The notes under the pieces are model-generated. The model saw nothing but the letters and a program-made list of their open reading frames with translations. It was not told the origin of the DNA and did no database searches. From the NCBI GenBank assembly GCA_050480245.1, contig JBCNEQ010000064.1: a stretch of DNA of 6,531 nt; one strand, 5' to 3'. This document shows, in pieces, positions 6,221-6,531 of the stretch (position 1 is its first letter; each line of letters opens with the position of its first letter). The DNA is from Anoxybacillus sp050480245 (lineage in GTDB: Bacteria > Bacillota > Bacilli > Bacillales > Anoxybacillaceae). The position numbers and the translations under genes were made by a program.

Positions 6221-6282
6221 AATATTCTATCATTTTTTTTTGTAAATTCAATATTCTCTATTATTTTTTCTCGTAAATTCAA
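6221..6282. repeat. Tandem imperfect direct repeat (period 31 bp) in the opp promoter region
   Basis: Two adjacent copies. The cores 6227-6251 and 6258-6282 agree at 22 of 25 bases, and with a 2-base gap the similarity extends further through AATATT. The shared ten bases GTAAATTCAA end each copy. On the minus strand each copy begins TTGAATTTAC and ends in a -10-like hexamer, so the duplication doubled a promoter-like unit. The DNA is extremely AT-rich, which raises the chance of accidental similarity, but the aligned spacing is notable. Confidence 0.7.
6224..6251 (-). promoter_or_regulatory. Probable sigma-A promoter of the opp operon
   Basis: On the minus strand TTGAAT (6251-6246), a 16-base spacer, then TAGAAT (6229-6224), which matches TATAAT at 5 of 6. 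TG lies one base before the -10, making an extended -10 (TGATAGAAT). The predicted start is near 6217, giving a leader of about 56 bases before the oppD TTG. The equivalent hexamers in the upstream repeat copy are TTGAAT (6282-6277) and TAGAGA (6260-6255), a weaker match without the TG. Other AT-rich combinations are possible here. Confidence 0.5.
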
Positions 6283-6295
6283 ATATTTATAGAAA

Positions 6296-6314
6296 GGTTC
6301 ATCACCAAAAGTTG
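6296..6314. repeat. Probable terminal inverted repeat of the ISL3-type element
   Basis: GGTTCATCACCAAAAGTTG begins at a point where composition changes abruptly from very AT-rich to ordinary. It lies 12 bases past the transposase stop. Ends starting GG with an AAA-rich interior are typical of ISL3-family elements. The partner repeat is outside the window, so the boundary is inferred. Confidence 0.5.
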
Positions 6315-6326
6315 TACTTGCACCTG

Positions 6327-6530
6327 TCATGAAAGTATGTTAGCTGTTTCTAGCCGAACCCACAATGCAAAACGCTGGATATTTCTGTATCCGTATCCCC
6401 GATGTTTCATCAGCTTGACCTTGTTATTTGTTCCCTCCATTTTCCCATTTGAATAAATGGAGCACATTTCTTTCATTGTTTTCATATGATTGGGTAAGGG
6501 AAAGAATGAAGGAAAGGACGATGGCCATGC
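6327..6530 (-). CDS. ISL3-family transposase, C-terminal fragment (partial)
   Basis: An open frame enters from the right edge and ends at TGA (6329-6327), leaving 67 codons. It contains YSNGKMEGTNNKVKLMKHRG followed by YGYRNIQRF, the hallmark end of ISL3-type DDE transposases (pattern SNGxxEGTNNKIKxxKRxxYGYRNFxxFRxR). The Glu in MEGTNNK is the expected third acidic catalytic residue. The protein ends WVRLETANILS. Full-length relatives have about 400 or more residues, so most lies outside. The stretch upstream of the motif (FPLPNHMKTMKEMC) is a poor match to the family, so degeneration upstream is possible. Confidence 0.75.
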   Translation of the reverse strand, partial: AWPSSFPSFFPLPNHMKTMKEMCSIYSNGKMEGTNNKVKLMKHRGYGYRNIQRFALWVRLETANILS

Positions 6531-6531
6531 C

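Larger units (their letters stand above)
6296..6531 (-). mobile_element. ISL3-family insertion sequence, 3' end (continues beyond the window)
   Basis: This is the transposase-3' end of an insertion sequence: a transposase C-terminus, a short untranslated tail and a probable terminal repeat. The element reads toward the opp operon and its edge is 134 bases from the oppD start. ISL3 elements usually make 8-bp target duplications; the eight bases just outside are TATAGAAA (6288-6295), which can be tested at the far end. Whether the element is whole cannot be seen. Confidence 0.65.

Noticed and set aside
6162..6251. A longer OppD with 30 extra N-terminal residues starting at 6251
   Set aside because: The extension is translated from AT-rich promoter and repeat DNA, has no ribosome site and no similarity to the family.
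6181..6282. CodY boxes (AATTTTCWGAAAATT) in the opp promoter region
   Set aside because: The best candidates match only about 9 of 15 positions in DNA that is nearly all A and T, so chance explains them.
6181..6295. A replication origin or plasmid-type iteron region suggested by the AT-rich repeats
   Set aside because: There are only two copies, no DnaA boxes or replication gene nearby, and a promoter role for the downstream operon explains the AT-richness.

Overview
The window reads as chromosome from a spore-forming, probably thermophilic member of the Bacillaceae; Geobacillus or a close relative is my inference. The support is moderate GC with G/C-rich third codon positions, strong AGGAGG-type ribosome sites, GTG and TTG starts, a GerP spore-coat gene, an S-box (SAM-I) riboswitch and an ISL3-type transposase end. 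The species cannot be fixed from this sequence alone.

Layout. Bases 1-217 (+ strand) hold the 3' end of a gerPA-like gene and a broken gerPB-like gene: a stop at codon 26, then loss of GerPB similarity around base 217. Bases 139-612 (- strand) hold a compact SAM-controlled unit: a sigma-A-like promoter, a complete SAM-I aptamer, an intrinsic terminator, a strong ribosome site and an 82-codon ORF that I do not recognise. The 3' third of that ORF is the antisense of the gerPB remnant. Bases 616-6161 (- strand) hold a five-gene oligopeptide ABC transporter operon, transcribed oppD-oppF-oppB-oppC-oppA. Bases 6162-6295 are a very AT-rich promoter region containing a 31-bp-period tandem repeat. From 6296 to the right edge lies the 3' end of an ISL3-family insertion sequence whose transposase reads toward the opp operon.

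How it works together. OppA is a lipid-anchored peptide receptor, OppB and OppC form the membrane channel, and OppD and OppF are the two ATPases. The gene order and the OppA sequence resemble the lactococcal oppDFBCA system rather than Bacillus subtilis opp (ABCDF order) or app (DFABC order). No terminator separates oppA from the SAM riboswitch promoter, so operon read-through would run into the riboswitch leader and its terminator.

The points most worth attention are the SAM riboswitch placed before an unrecognised small ORF at an apparent rearrangement junction, the truncated gerP locus, and an OppF whose C-terminal region lacks the usual HPYT...AIP segment, apparently by an in-frame deletion.
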